DNA of 64,000 nucleotides from Streptomyces fulvoviolaceus (GTDB lineage: Bacteria; Actinomycetota; Actinomycetes; Streptomycetales; Streptomycetaceae): NCBI RefSeq assembly GCF_000718165.1, contig NZ_JOEY01000022.1, positions 62,001-126,000 on the forward strand. The letters run 5' to 3'. The position numbers were made by a program, and so were the translations under genes. The notes below the pieces were generated by a model. The model was not told the DNA's origin. It worked only from the letters and a program-made list of their open reading frames with translations, and searched no databases. This document shows, piece by piece, positions 8,097 to 16,246 of the stretch (position 1 is its first letter; every line of letters begins with the position of its first letter).

Positions 8097-9377
8097 GTGA
8101 CCGACGCCCAAGAGACCGCAGCAGACAGCTCACTGCGAACCACCGGAGGCGCCCCTCCGGACGACGTCGAACCGGCGCCGATCCCTTTGCTCGAGCCCCG
8201 CGAGGGCATTCCTCCCGTAATCGCCGACGAGGACTCCCTCGCCCAGGTGATCGCCGCGTTCGCCGCGGGCTCCGGCCCGGTCGCCGTCGACGCCGAGCGC
8301 GCGTCCGGCTACCGCTACGGCCAGCGCGCCTACCTGGTCCAGCTGCGCCGCGAAGGCGCGGGGACCGCGCTGATCGACCCCGTCGGCTGCCCCGACCTCT
8401 CCGGCCTCGGCGAGGCCCTCTCCGGAGTGGAGTGGGTGCTGCACGCCGCCACTCAGGATCTTCCCTGTCTCCGCGAGATAGGCATGGTGCCCACGCGCCT
8501 GTTCGACACCGAGCTGGCCGGGCGGCTCGCCGGGTTCCCCCGGGTCGGCCTCGGCGCGATGGTCGAGGGCGTGCTGGGCTTCGTACTGGAGAAGGGGCAC
8601 TCGGCCGTCGACTGGTCGACCCGCCCGCTCCCCGAGCCCTGGCTGCGCTACGCCGCGCTGGACGTGGAGCTCCTCGTCGACCTGCGGGACGCGCTGGAGA
8701 AGGAGCTGGACCGGCACGGCAAGCTGGAGTGGGCCCTGCAGGAGTTCGACGCGATCGCCTCGGCTCCGCCGCCCGAGCCCCGTAAGGATCCCTGGCGGCG
8801 GACCTCCGGGATGCACAAGGTGCGGCGGCGCCGACAGCTGGCCGTCGTACGGGAGCTGTGGCAGACGCGGGACCGGATCGCCCAGCGGCGGGACGTGTCG
8901 CCGGGCAAGGTGCTGTCGGACGCGGCCATCGTGGAGGCCTCGCTCTCCCTTCCGGTCAACGTGCAGGCGCTGGCCGCGTTGAACGGGTTCGGGCATCGGA
9001 TGGGGCGGCGGCAGCTGGAGCAGTGGCAGGGTGCGGTGGATCGGGCCAAGGCCCTTCCCGACGCGCAGCTGCCGCAGCCGGGGCAGCCGGTGACGGGGCC
9101 TCCGCCCCCGCGCGCCTGGGCCGACAAGGATCCTGTCGCTGCGGCTCGGTTGTCCGCGGCGCGCTCCGCGGTGTCCGCGCTGGCCGAGCAGGTCAACATG
9201 CCTCAGGAGAATCTGATCACGCCGGACACGGTGCGGCGTGTGTGTTGGGAGCCGCCCAAGGATGTGGACGCCGAGTCCGTGGGCGCCGCGCTCGCGGGGT
9301 ACGGGGCCCGGCCCTGGCAGGTGGAGCAGGTGACTCCTGTGCTGGTGGCTGCGCTGTCCGCGTCCGCGTCCGCCTAG
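8097..9377 (+). CDS. rnd: Ribonuclease D-like 3'-5' exonuclease (DEDDy, HRDC)
   Basis: 426-residue 3'-5' exoribonuclease. The DEDD active site is visible: Asp-x-Glu in VAVDAERASGYRY, the second Asp in LHAATQDLPCL, and Tyr-x3-Asp in LRYAALDVELL. The HRDC nucleic-acid-binding domain follows at about 225-300 (RRRRQLAVVRELWQTRDRIA). The C-terminal 120 residues are the extension common in actinobacterial proteins. Start is GTG at 8097; no ribosome-binding site precedes it and a -10-like GATACCCT lies 10 bases upstream, so the transcript may be leaderless. Convergent with the permease gene that begins the sugar island. Confidence 0.9.
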   Translation: MTDAQETAADSSLRTTGGAPPDDVEPAPIPLLEPREGIPPVIADEDSLAQVIAAFAAGSGPVAVDAERASGYRYGQRAYLVQLRREGAGTALIDPVGCPDLSGLGEALSGVEWVLHAATQDLPCLREIGMVPTRLFDTELAGRLAGFPRVGLGAMVEGVLGFVLEKGHSAVDWSTRPLPEPWLRYAALDVELLVDLRDALEKELDRHGKLEWALQEFDAIASAPPPEPRKDPWRRTSGMHKVRRRRQLAVVRELWQTRDRIAQRRDVSPGKVLSDAAIVEASLSLPVNVQALAALNGFGHRMGRRQLEQWQGAVDRAKALPDAQLPQPGQPVTGPPPPRAWADKDPVAAARLSAARSAVSALAEQVNMPQENLITPDTVRRVCWEPPKDVDAESVGAALAGYGARPWQVEQVTPVLVAALSASASA

Positions 9378-9396
9378 CCGCTCCGGAGAAGGCGGC

Positions 9397-10227
9397 TCAC
9401 CTGGTCGCTCCTCTCATGAAGCCGTTGTAGATGAAGCGCTGCAACGACAGGAACACGATCAGCGTCGGCAGGATCACCAGCACCGCTCCGGCCGAGATCA
9501 CCTCCCAGTGGGCTGCGTAGGGGCCGCGGAAGCGGAACAGGGACGTCGAGATCACGCCAAGATCCTCGGAGGGCATGTAGAGGAAGGGGATGTAGAAGTC
9601 GTTGTAGACGGTGATCCCCTTCACTATCACCACCGTCGCTATCGCCGGCTTCAGGAGCGGGAAGATGATCTTTCGGTAGATCGTGAAGGCGTTGGCGCCT
9701 TCGAGGCGGGCGGACTCGTCCAGGGAGATCGGGATGGACCGTACGAACTGCAGGAAGATGTAGATCGAGACGATGTCCGTGCCCATGTAGAGCGCGATCG
9801 GCGCCCACAGGCTGTCGAACATGCCGAAGCTGTCGACGATCTGGAAGGTCGCCACCTGGGTGGTGACGCCGGGGACCAGTGCGGCGACCAGGAAGAGCCC
9901 GACCACCAGCTTCTTGAAGCGGAAGGCGAAGCGGTCGATGGCGTACGCCGTCATCGAGCCGATGAGGACCGTGCCGCCGATCGAGACCAGCAGGATGATC
10001 GCCGTGTTGGTGAACGCGGAGAGCATCTCGCCGTCCTGGAACGCCGTCACGTAGTTGTGGAAGTTCAGCAGGTCGTGGGGGAGTTCGAGTGCGCCGCTCG
10101 TGTTCGCCATCTCCTTCTCGGACTTGAGAGAAGTCAGGAGAACGACGAGGAGCGGGAGCAGGACCACCAGGGTCGCGCCGATCAGCGACAGGTACACGAG
10201 GGTGCGGGCCACCGTGCGGCGCGTCAT
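9397..10227 (-). CDS. Carbohydrate ABC transporter permease (MalG-type)
   Basis: 276-residue inner-membrane permease with six predicted helices, of the binding-protein-dependent sugar ABC family. The cytoplasmic EAA loop that contacts the ATPase is at about 180-199 (LDESARLEGANAFTIYRKII). The start ATG at 10227 overlaps the stop of the preceding permease (ATGA), so the two are translationally coupled. Last gene of the binding protein-permease-permease operon 12493-9397. No ATPase gene is present; MsiK, the shared sugar-importer ATPase of Streptomyces, probably serves it. Position beside GH2 mannosidase and LacI suggests a mannoside substrate (inference). Confidence 0.88.
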   Translation of the reverse strand: MTRRTVARTLVYLSLIGATLVVLLPLLVVLLTSLKSEKEMANTSGALELPHDLLNFHNYVTAFQDGEMLSAFTNTAIILLVSIGGTVLIGSMTAYAIDRFAFRFKKLVVGLFLVAALVPGVTTQVATFQIVDSFGMFDSLWAPIALYMGTDIVSIYIFLQFVRSIPISLDESARLEGANAFTIYRKIIFPLLKPAIATVVIVKGITVYNDFYIPFLYMPSEDLGVISTSLFRFRGPYAAHWEVISAGAVLVILPTLIVFLSLQRFIYNGFMRGATR

Positions 10228-11174
10228 ACGAGGTCCACCCCCTTTTCGTCGGAGCCGGGTACCAGGCGCCGCTGCACCCAGGTCACCAGCAGGATGATCA
10301 GCAGGAGGACGATGGCGGTCGCCGAGGCCAGGCCCGTCTTGTTGAAGCGGAAGGCCAGGTTCACCGACTGGATCACGAAGGTCTCGGTGCCGGTCGCCCC
10401 GCCGGTCATGATGTACGGGATCTCGAAGACCGAGAGCGAGCCGGAGATCGAGAGGATCACCGTCAGGGTCAGGACCGGCTTGATGCCCGGCGCGATGATG
10501 TAGCGGAACTGGTGCCAGCGGTTCGCGCCGTCCAGTTCGGCCGCCTCGTACAGCTCCCCCGGGATCGACTGGATCGCGCCCAGGAACAGGACGAAGTTCA
10601 GGCCCAGGTAACGCCAGACCGAGACACCGGCGAGCGAAGTGTTCGCGGAGACCGGCGTGCCCAGCCAGGCGTGGTCGGTTTTCACGCCGAACAGACTCAG
10701 CACCGAGTCGAGAGTGCCGCCGTCCTGGAAGAAGTAGAGGAACACGAAGCCGATCGCGACCCCGTTGATCAGGTACGGGAAGAAGAGCACGCCCTTGAAG
10801 AAGTTCCGGAAGCGGACGTTGAAGCTCAGGATCGTCGCGAAGTAGAGGGCGGCGACGATCTGGACGACGGAGGCGGCGAGGTAGTAGCCGCTGACCCAGA
10901 ACACCTCGAAGAGTTCCGGGCGGGTGAAGATCTCCTCGTAGTTCTCGGCGCCCGTGTAATGCAGTACGGGGCTGACGCCGTCCCAGTCGGTGAAGCTGTA
11001 CGCGACCATGTTGGCGATCGGCGCGTAGGTGAAGGTGATCAGCAGGGCGAGCGGGGCGACGAGGAAGAACCAGGGGGTGACACCTCGCCAGAGGCGGGTC
11101 CTGCGCGGGGCGGGAGCCGGGACGGGGGCGGCCGGGATCACCTCCACGGCCGCCTTCTGAGTCGTGTCCGTCAT
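10224..11174 (-). CDS. Carbohydrate ABC transporter permease (MalF-type)
   Basis: 316-residue permease with a Pro/Ala-rich cytosolic N-terminus (residues 1-30) and six predicted helices. The EAA motif is at GELYEAAELDGANRWHQFRY (about residues 210-229). The ATG at 11174 shares one base with the stop codon of the binding-protein gene, and its own stop overlaps the next permease. Middle gene of the operon that is divergent from the beta-mannosidase gene. Confidence 0.88.
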   Translation of the reverse strand: MTDTTQKAAVEVIPAAPVPAPAPRRTRLWRGVTPWFFLVAPLALLITFTYAPIANMVAYSFTDWDGVSPVLHYTGAENYEEIFTRPELFEVFWVSGYYLAASVVQIVAALYFATILSFNVRFRNFFKGVLFFPYLINGVAIGFVFLYFFQDGGTLDSVLSLFGVKTDHAWLGTPVSANTSLAGVSVWRYLGLNFVLFLGAIQSIPGELYEAAELDGANRWHQFRYIIAPGIKPVLTLTVILSISGSLSVFEIPYIMTGGATGTETFVIQSVNLAFRFNKTGLASATAIVLLLIILLVTWVQRRLVPGSDEKGVDLV

Positions 11175-12493
11175 CAGGACCCCAGGTTCTTCTGGGCGTC
11201 CGTCCACCGCTTGCTGAGGTCGGCGAGGAAGCCGTCGAGGCTGCCCTTGCGGGCGCCGCGGGCGAGGTCCACAAGGTTCTGGCGGTACTCGGGGGCGTAG
11301 ATGCCGACCTCCGAGTCGCTGTCCAGCTGCTTGACCCGCGCGCCCTGGGCGTCGTCCACCTCGATGAACTTCACGCCCTCGTCCTCGTACGGCTTCATCA
11401 CGGCGGGCAGCGGGGCGTCCTTGAGCGGGGAGATGGCGAGGTTGTCCTCGGCGTAGGTGGACTTGTCGGTGAACCAGTCGATCCAGGCACGGGCCGCGGC
11501 CTTGTGCTTGGAGTGGACGTTGATGCCCTGGTTGTAGTCGGGGGCGATGGTCGCGCAGAACTTGCCGTCCGTCTGGGACGGGAAGGGCATGAAGCCGATG
11601 TCGTCGGGGTTCACGCCGGCCTTCTTGGCGGCGTCCTGGAACTGCACGATCGCCCACGTGCCGAGCCACTGCGTGGCGATCTCGCCCTTCGCCGTCCTGG
11701 GTTTGGACTCCTCCCAGTTACTGGTGGTCGGGTCCTTCTCGATCAGATCGGAGTGCACGATGTCGTAGAGCAGCTGGTCACCGGTGCGCAGGTCCGCGCC
11801 CTTCGCCCACGGGTCGCCCTCGGCCAGCTTGTCGGTCGCCTGCGGGTCACAGGTGACCGCGCCGTCGACGTACGTCCACGAGGTGAGCGTCCAGCCGGCC
11901 GCGAAGTTGGTGTAGTACGGGATCGCGTCCGTCTTGGTCTTGATGGCCTTGAGGTCCTCGATGAACTCGGCTGGTGTGGTGGGCCATTCGGTGACCCCGG
12001 CCTCTTTCCAGATCCGCTTGTTGTAGATGAAGCCGGGGCTCACGGCGACCGGGCTCTGCCCGTAGACCTTGCCGTCCACGGTGGTGTAGTCGGTGAAGCG
12101 GTACTTCTTGCCGCGCTCCTCCTGGGTGCCCAGCGAGGCGAAGAACCTCGGGTAGTCGGCCTTCTTGATGACGGCCGGGATCAGCAGCACATCACCGTAG
12201 TTCTCGGTGTTCATGCGGATCTTGACCTCGGCCTCGTAGTCCGTGAGGCCCTCGAACTCGACCTTGACCTTCGGATAGGTCTTGTTGAACTCGGCGGCGT
12301 ACTTCTTCAGCGTGCCGTCCTGTACGAGGTCGGTACGGACGGTGAGGACCTTGATGGTCCCGGTGACCTTCGACGGGTCGGTGGGCGCCTTGGCGTCGGC
12401 GCCCTTCGAGGATCCTCCGGTGCCGGTGCACCCCGGTACCAGCAGGGCGGCTCCCACGACCACGGCCAGGACTGTACGGCGGTTCATGTGCAT
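11174..12493 (-). CDS. Sugar ABC transporter substrate-binding lipoprotein
   Basis: About 439-residue extracytoplasmic solute-binding protein, family 1. Residues 1-25 form a lipoprotein signal with lipobox LLVPGC, then a Gly/Ser/Ala linker. The mature part shows the fold-typical TGTIKVLTVRTDL, aromatic residues able to stack on sugar rings (W-rich NFAAGWTLTSWTYV), and TAKGEIATQWLGTWAI near residue 265. ATG at 12493 or 12487 could be the start; the latter is better spaced from GGAG. First gene of the importer operon. Its promoter region carries TGACAACGTTTTCT and a TTAACCGGTAAA element and is shared with the divergent GH2 gene. Substrate is inferred, not shown. Confidence 0.87.
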   Translation of the reverse strand: MHMNRRTVLAVVVGAALLVPGCTGTGGSSKGADAKAPTDPSKVTGTIKVLTVRTDLVQDGTLKKYAAEFNKTYPKVKVEFEGLTDYEAEVKIRMNTENYGDVLLIPAVIKKADYPRFFASLGTQEERGKKYRFTDYTTVDGKVYGQSPVAVSPGFIYNKRIWKEAGVTEWPTTPAEFIEDLKAIKTKTDAIPYYTNFAAGWTLTSWTYVDGAVTCDPQATDKLAEGDPWAKGADLRTGDQLLYDIVHSDLIEKDPTTSNWEESKPRTAKGEIATQWLGTWAIVQFQDAAKKAGVNPDDIGFMPFPSQTDGKFCATIAPDYNQGINVHSKHKAAARAWIDWFTDKSTYAEDNLAISPLKDAPLPAVMKPYEDEGVKFIEVDDAQGARVKQLDSDSEVGIYAPEYRQNLVDLARGARKGSLDGFLADLSKRWTDAQKNLGS

Positions 12494-12546
12494 CAGCTCC
12501 GTTCTCGGGACGGACGAGCACGTGCGGGTTGGCTGGTTCCGAACTC

Positions 12547-12560
12547 TGACAACGTTTTCT
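12547..12560. promoter_or_regulatory. Putative LacI-family operator (TGACAACGTTTTCT)
   Basis: Imperfect copy of the palindrome GACAACGTTGTC (10 of 12 core positions) in the divergent promoter between the ABC operon and the beta-mannosidase/lacI operon. Perfect or near-perfect copies precede both GH92 genes in this window (34936, 53120, 53165). Central-CG palindromes are typical of LacI/GalR proteins, and a lacI-type gene is in the divergent operon. Confidence 0.6.
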
Positions 12561-12571
12561 TAACCGGTAAA
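12560..12571. promoter_or_regulatory. Second palindromic element (TTAACCGGTAAA)
   Basis: Eleven to twelve bases with an ACCGGT centre and five of six symmetrical positions, directly abutting the GACAACGTT-type element. It resembles the perfect TTACCGGTAA at 48536 in front of the xylan-type ABC operon. May be a second LacI-family operator or part of the same bipartite site. Confidence 0.4.
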
Positions 12572-12638
12572 GTCCCTATCCCGCCAACGATGCTCAAACG
12601 TTCCCCAGTGCTGAACTCGATCGGTTTAGGGAGTGCGC

Positions 12639-15008
12639 ATGCTTCAGGACACACCACTTGCCGGGGGATGGATCCTGCGGCATGAGGGGGCTGAACTCCC
12701 GGCCGTCGTACCGGGATGCGTGCACACCGACCTGCTGGCGGCCGGGGCCGTCCCGGATCCCTTTCTCGGCCGGAACGAGACCGAGGTCGCCTGGGTGGGG
12801 CGGCGGGACTGGACCTACGAGACCGAACTGCAGGCCACCAACGGACACGAGCAGACCGACCTCGTCTTCGACGGTCTGGACACCGCGGCCGAAATCCTTC
12901 TCGACGGCCAACTCCTCGGCCGGACAAGGAACATGCACCGCTCGTACCGCTTCGACGTGACCGGCATGGCGGGCCGGCTGTCCGTGCGGTTCGCGTCCGC
13001 CTACGCCGAAGCCGAGGCCGTGCGCGGGAAACTGGGCGAGCGACCCGCCGCCTACACCGAGCCGTACCAGTACATCCGCAAGATGGCCTGCTCCTTCGGC
13101 TGGGACTGGGGGCCGACCCTGGTGACCGCCGGGATCTGGCGGCCGGTGCGGCTGGAGCAGTGGTCCACGGCCCGGATCGCCCGGGTCCGACCGCTGGTGA
13201 CCGTCGAAGACGGGCTGGGGCGCGTCGAGTTGGCCGTCGAGGTCGAGCGGAGCAGGGTCGAGGCACCGCTCGCCGTCGAGGCGACGGTGGGCGGCGTGCG
13301 GGCCCGTGCGGAGCTCGACGGGACGGCGGGGATCGTACGGCTGGAGGTGCCGGACGTGCGGCTGTGGTGGCCGCGCGGGTACGGCGAACAGCCGCTGTAC
13401 GACGTCGAGTTGACGCTGCTGCACGAGGATCGCGCGCTGGACGTGTGGCGGCGGCGGATCGGCTTCCGGACCGTCGAGCTGGACCGCCGGTCCGATGAGC
13501 ACGGCACCGGGTTCGCCTTCGTCGTCAACGGCGAGCGGCTCTTCGCGCGGGGCGTGAACTGGATCCCGGACGACCCGTTCCCGTCGCGCATCAGCCGGGA
13601 CCGGTACCGGGAGCGGCTGCGCCAGGCCGCCGACGCCGGCGTGGACCTCGTACGTGTCTGGGGCGGCGGGATCTATGAGAGCGAGGACTTCTACGACGCC
13701 TGCGACGAGTTCGGGCTGCTGGTCTGGCAGGACTTCCCGTTCGCGTGCGCGGCCTACCCTGAGGAGCAGCCGCTGCGGGGCGAGGTGGAGGCGGAGGCCC
13801 GCGAGAACGTCGTACGGCTGATGCCGCATCCGTCCCTGGTGCTGTGGAACGGGAACAACGAGAACCTGTGGGGGTTCCGGGACTGGGGATGGGAACCGCG
13901 GCTCGCCGGGGAGTCCTGGGGCGAGGGGTACTACCTCGGCGTACTGCCGCGTGTGGTGGCCGAGTTGGACCCTACGCGGCCGTACACGGCGGGCAGTCCG
14001 TGGTCGGGGTCGTGGGACCGGCATCCGAACGATCCGGCGCACGGGACGCACCACTCGTGGGAGGTGTGGAACCGGGAGGACTACGCGGAGTACCGCGCCG
14101 ACGTGCCTCGTTTCGTCGCCGAGTTCGGGTGGCAGGCACCGCCCGCGTACGCCACCCTGCGGCGCGCGCTGCCGGGTGAGGAGCTCGCATCCGACTCCCC
14201 CGGCATGCTGCACCATCAGAAGGCCGACGACGGCAACGGCAAGCTGGAGCGCGGGCTCGCGCGTCATTTCGCCCTGCCGGAGGGGGACTTCGACCGCTGG
14301 CACTACCTCATGCAGGTCAACCAGGCGCGGGCCGTGGCCGCCGGGATCGAGCACTGGCGGTCGCACTGGCCGGTGTGCGCGGGAACGGTCGTATGGCAGC
14401 TCAACGACTGCTGGCCGGTGACTTCTTGGGCGGCGATCGACGGGGACGGGCGGGAGAAGCCGCTCTACCACGAGCTGCGGCGGCTGTACGCGGACCGGCT
14501 GCTCACGTTCCAAGTGCGGGAGCAGGGGCTGGTGTTGGCCGCCGTCAACCAGGCCCCGGGGGCGTGGACGGGCCCTGTGCGGTTGCGTCGGATGTCCGTC
14601 GAGGGGGGCATGATCACCGAGACCTCACTCGATCTCAGGGCCGAGGCGCGGTCGGTGGCCGATCTCGGTGTCCCGCATGAGCTGGAGCCGGTCGGCGCCA
14701 AGGAGTTCCTGGTCGCGGACGCGGACGGGCTGCGGGCCGTGCGCTTTCCGGCGCCGGATCGTGAAGTGCCGTATCTGCGGCCGGAGTTCGACGTCACGCT
14801 CGTGCCGGGCGGGATCACGGTGACGGCCCGGACCCTCGTACGGGATCTGCTGCTGCAGGCCGACCGGCTGGACCCGGACGCGCGGGCGGACACCGGGCTC
14901 GTCACGCTGCTGCCCGGTGAGCAGGTGACCATCGGCATACGGGGCTGGGAGACTCCTGACGCCGAGGCCGCCCGAGCGGCCCTGTACTGCCTGGAGGCCG
15001 GCCGATGA
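12639..15008 (+). CDS. Beta-mannosidase, glycoside hydrolase family 2
   Basis: 789-residue retaining exo-beta-mannosidase; releases terminal beta-1,4-linked mannose from manno-oligosaccharides or from the Man-GlcNAc core of N-glycans. The N-terminal sugar-binding jelly roll (about 1-165, with VPGCVHTDLLAAG and FGWDWGPTLVTAGIWRPV typical of mannosidases rather than galactosidases), an Ig-like domain, then the TIM barrel with acid/base Glu408 (LWNGNNEN) and nucleophile Glu495 (FVAEFGWQA). No signal peptide: cytoplasmic, so it acts on imported oligosaccharides. The ATG at 12639 is preceded by AGGGAG at 6 bases; a GTG at 12633 is too close. Stop overlaps the lacI start (ATGA). Confidence 0.92.
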   Translation: MLQDTPLAGGWILRHEGAELPAVVPGCVHTDLLAAGAVPDPFLGRNETEVAWVGRRDWTYETELQATNGHEQTDLVFDGLDTAAEILLDGQLLGRTRNMHRSYRFDVTGMAGRLSVRFASAYAEAEAVRGKLGERPAAYTEPYQYIRKMACSFGWDWGPTLVTAGIWRPVRLEQWSTARIARVRPLVTVEDGLGRVELAVEVERSRVEAPLAVEATVGGVRARAELDGTAGIVRLEVPDVRLWWPRGYGEQPLYDVELTLLHEDRALDVWRRRIGFRTVELDRRSDEHGTGFAFVVNGERLFARGVNWIPDDPFPSRISRDRYRERLRQAADAGVDLVRVWGGGIYESEDFYDACDEFGLLVWQDFPFACAAYPEEQPLRGEVEAEARENVVRLMPHPSLVLWNGNNENLWGFRDWGWEPRLAGESWGEGYYLGVLPRVVAELDPTRPYTAGSPWSGSWDRHPNDPAHGTHHSWEVWNREDYAEYRADVPRFVAEFGWQAPPAYATLRRALPGEELASDSPGMLHHQKADDGNGKLERGLARHFALPEGDFDRWHYLMQVNQARAVAAGIEHWRSHWPVCAGTVVWQLNDCWPVTSWAAIDGDGREKPLYHELRRLYADRLLTFQVREQGLVLAAVNQAPGAWTGPVRLRRMSVEGGMITETSLDLRAEARSVADLGVPHELEPVGAKEFLVADADGLRAVRFPAPDREVPYLRPEFDVTLVPGGITVTARTLVRDLLLQADRLDPDARADTGLVTLLPGEQVTIGIRGWETPDAEAARAALYCLEAGR

Positions 15009-16033
15009 CCACCTCCCGCGTCACCATCAAGGACGTCGCCGCGCGTGCCGGTGTGTCCAAGGGTGCCGTGTCCCTCGCGTTCAACCACAAGCCGGGGCTG
15101 TCGGAGGCGACCCGGGAGCGGATCTTCCAGGCCGCGCAGGAGCTCGGCTGGGCGCCGAGCCTGACCGCCCGGACGCTGGCCGGCTCTCGGGTGGACGTGG
15201 TGGGCCTCGCGATCTGCCGGCCCGCCCGGCTGCTCGGGCTCGAACCCTTCTACATGGAGTTCATCTCCGGCGTGGAGAGCGTCCTGACCGAGCACTCCTG
15301 CTCGCTGCTGCTGAGGCTCGTACGGAGTGTGGAGGAGGAGGTCGGGATACAGGAGTCGTGGTGGCGGGGCCGGCAGATCGGCGGATCGATCCTCGTCGAC
15401 TTCCGCCCGGACGACCCGCGGGTGGCGGCCGCCGAACGGCTCGGGATGCCCGTGGTCGCCGTAGGACATCCGACCCTGACCGGCGGCCTCACGTCCGTGT
15501 GGACGGACGATGCCACCGCCGTGACGGAGGCCGTGCGGTATCTGGCCGCGCTCGGGCACCGGCGGGTCGCCCGGGTCGGCGGGGCGGCGGCCCTCGGGCA
15601 CACCGCGATGCGTACAGCCGCCTTCGACGAGGCGGCGCGGACGTTGGAACTGGCCGGAGCCCGGCAGCTCACCACCGACTACTCGGGCGAGGCGGGGGCG
15701 CGGGCCACCCGGTCGCTGCTCAGCGCTGCGGCGGCGGACCGGCCTACGGCGATCGTGTACGACAACGACATCATGGCGGTGGCCGGGCTGTCCGTGGCCG
15801 CGGAGATGGGGTTGTCGGTGCCGGGGGATGTGTCTCTGCTGGCGTGGGACGACTCTCAGCTGTGTCGGCTGACGCATCCGACGTTGTCCGCGATGAGTCA
15901 TGACGTGCATGGATTTGGTGTGGAGGCGGCTCGGACGCTGTTCGGGGTGCTCTCGGGAGAGGGGCCGGGGTCGCATCCGGTGCCTACTCCGGTGCTGACG
16001 CCTCGGGGGTCCACGGCGCCGCCGTCTCGGTAA
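15005..16033 (+). CDS. LacI-family transcriptional repressor
   Basis: 342-residue sugar-responsive repressor. The helix-turn-helix is at residues 6-26 (VTIKDVAARAGVSKGAVSLA), a hinge helix follows with SLTARTLAGSR, then a periplasmic-binding-protein-like effector domain (DVVGLAICRPARL to WDDSQLCRLTHPTLSAM). Translationally coupled to the beta-mannosidase gene, so it most likely senses a product of mannoside breakdown and represses this operon and the divergent importer. I propose that it binds GACAACGTTGTC, which also occurs before both GH92 genes. Effector unknown. Confidence 0.9.
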   Translation: MTTSRVTIKDVAARAGVSKGAVSLAFNHKPGLSEATRERIFQAAQELGWAPSLTARTLAGSRVDVVGLAICRPARLLGLEPFYMEFISGVESVLTEHSCSLLLRLVRSVEEEVGIQESWWRGRQIGGSILVDFRPDDPRVAAAERLGMPVVAVGHPTLTGGLTSVWTDDATAVTEAVRYLAALGHRRVARVGGAAALGHTAMRTAAFDEAARTLELAGARQLTTDYSGEAGARATRSLLSAAAADRPTAIVYDNDIMAVAGLSVAAEMGLSVPGDVSLLAWDDSQLCRLTHPTLSAMSHDVHGFGVEAARTLFGVLSGEGPGSHPVPTPVLTPRGSTAPPSR

Positions 16034-16054
16034 TCGCCGTTTGTGGCCGCGGGT

Positions 16055-16090
16055 CCGTTGTGGCTGGTCGCGCAGTTCCCCGCACCCCTT
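16055..16090 (-). repeat. Dispersed intergenic repeat, copy 2 (inverted)
   Basis: Reverse complement of the unit at 3861: reads TGGCTGGTCGCGCAGTTCCC then CGCACCCCTT on the plus strand. It lies 22 bases after the lacI stop, in the 213-base spacer before fadA. Confidence 0.75.
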
Positions 16091-16161
16091 GAGGGGCGCT
16101 CCAGCACTGCCCTCTTCGATGTGACCTTCGCCGCTCCACCCTCCAGGGGTGTGCAGCTACG

Positions 16162-16198
16162 TTACCGATAAGTAGCATGGGCCTGAGCGCGCGCTCAG
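16162..16198. promoter_or_regulatory. fadAB promoter/operator region
   Basis: Contains TTACCGATAA (16162-16171), a plausible -10 (TAGCAT at 16173) and a perfect 16-bp palindrome CTGAGCGCGCGCTCAG at 16183-16198, which would cover the transcription start. fadA begins at 16247. Position and symmetry suggest a repressor site, most likely for a TetR-type fatty-acid regulator, but the protein cannot be named from the sequence. Confidence 0.5.
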
Positions 16199-16246
16199 CG
16201 CTTGCGCCGTGCAGCAGTGCCATCCCGCATCTGGAGGAGAGCCATC

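Noticed and set aside
9397..12493. Assigning the importer to cellobiose or maltose
   Set aside because: No CebR or MalR-type box in its promoter, and its neighbours are GH2 mannosidase and a private LacI regulator; substrate left as inferred mannoside.
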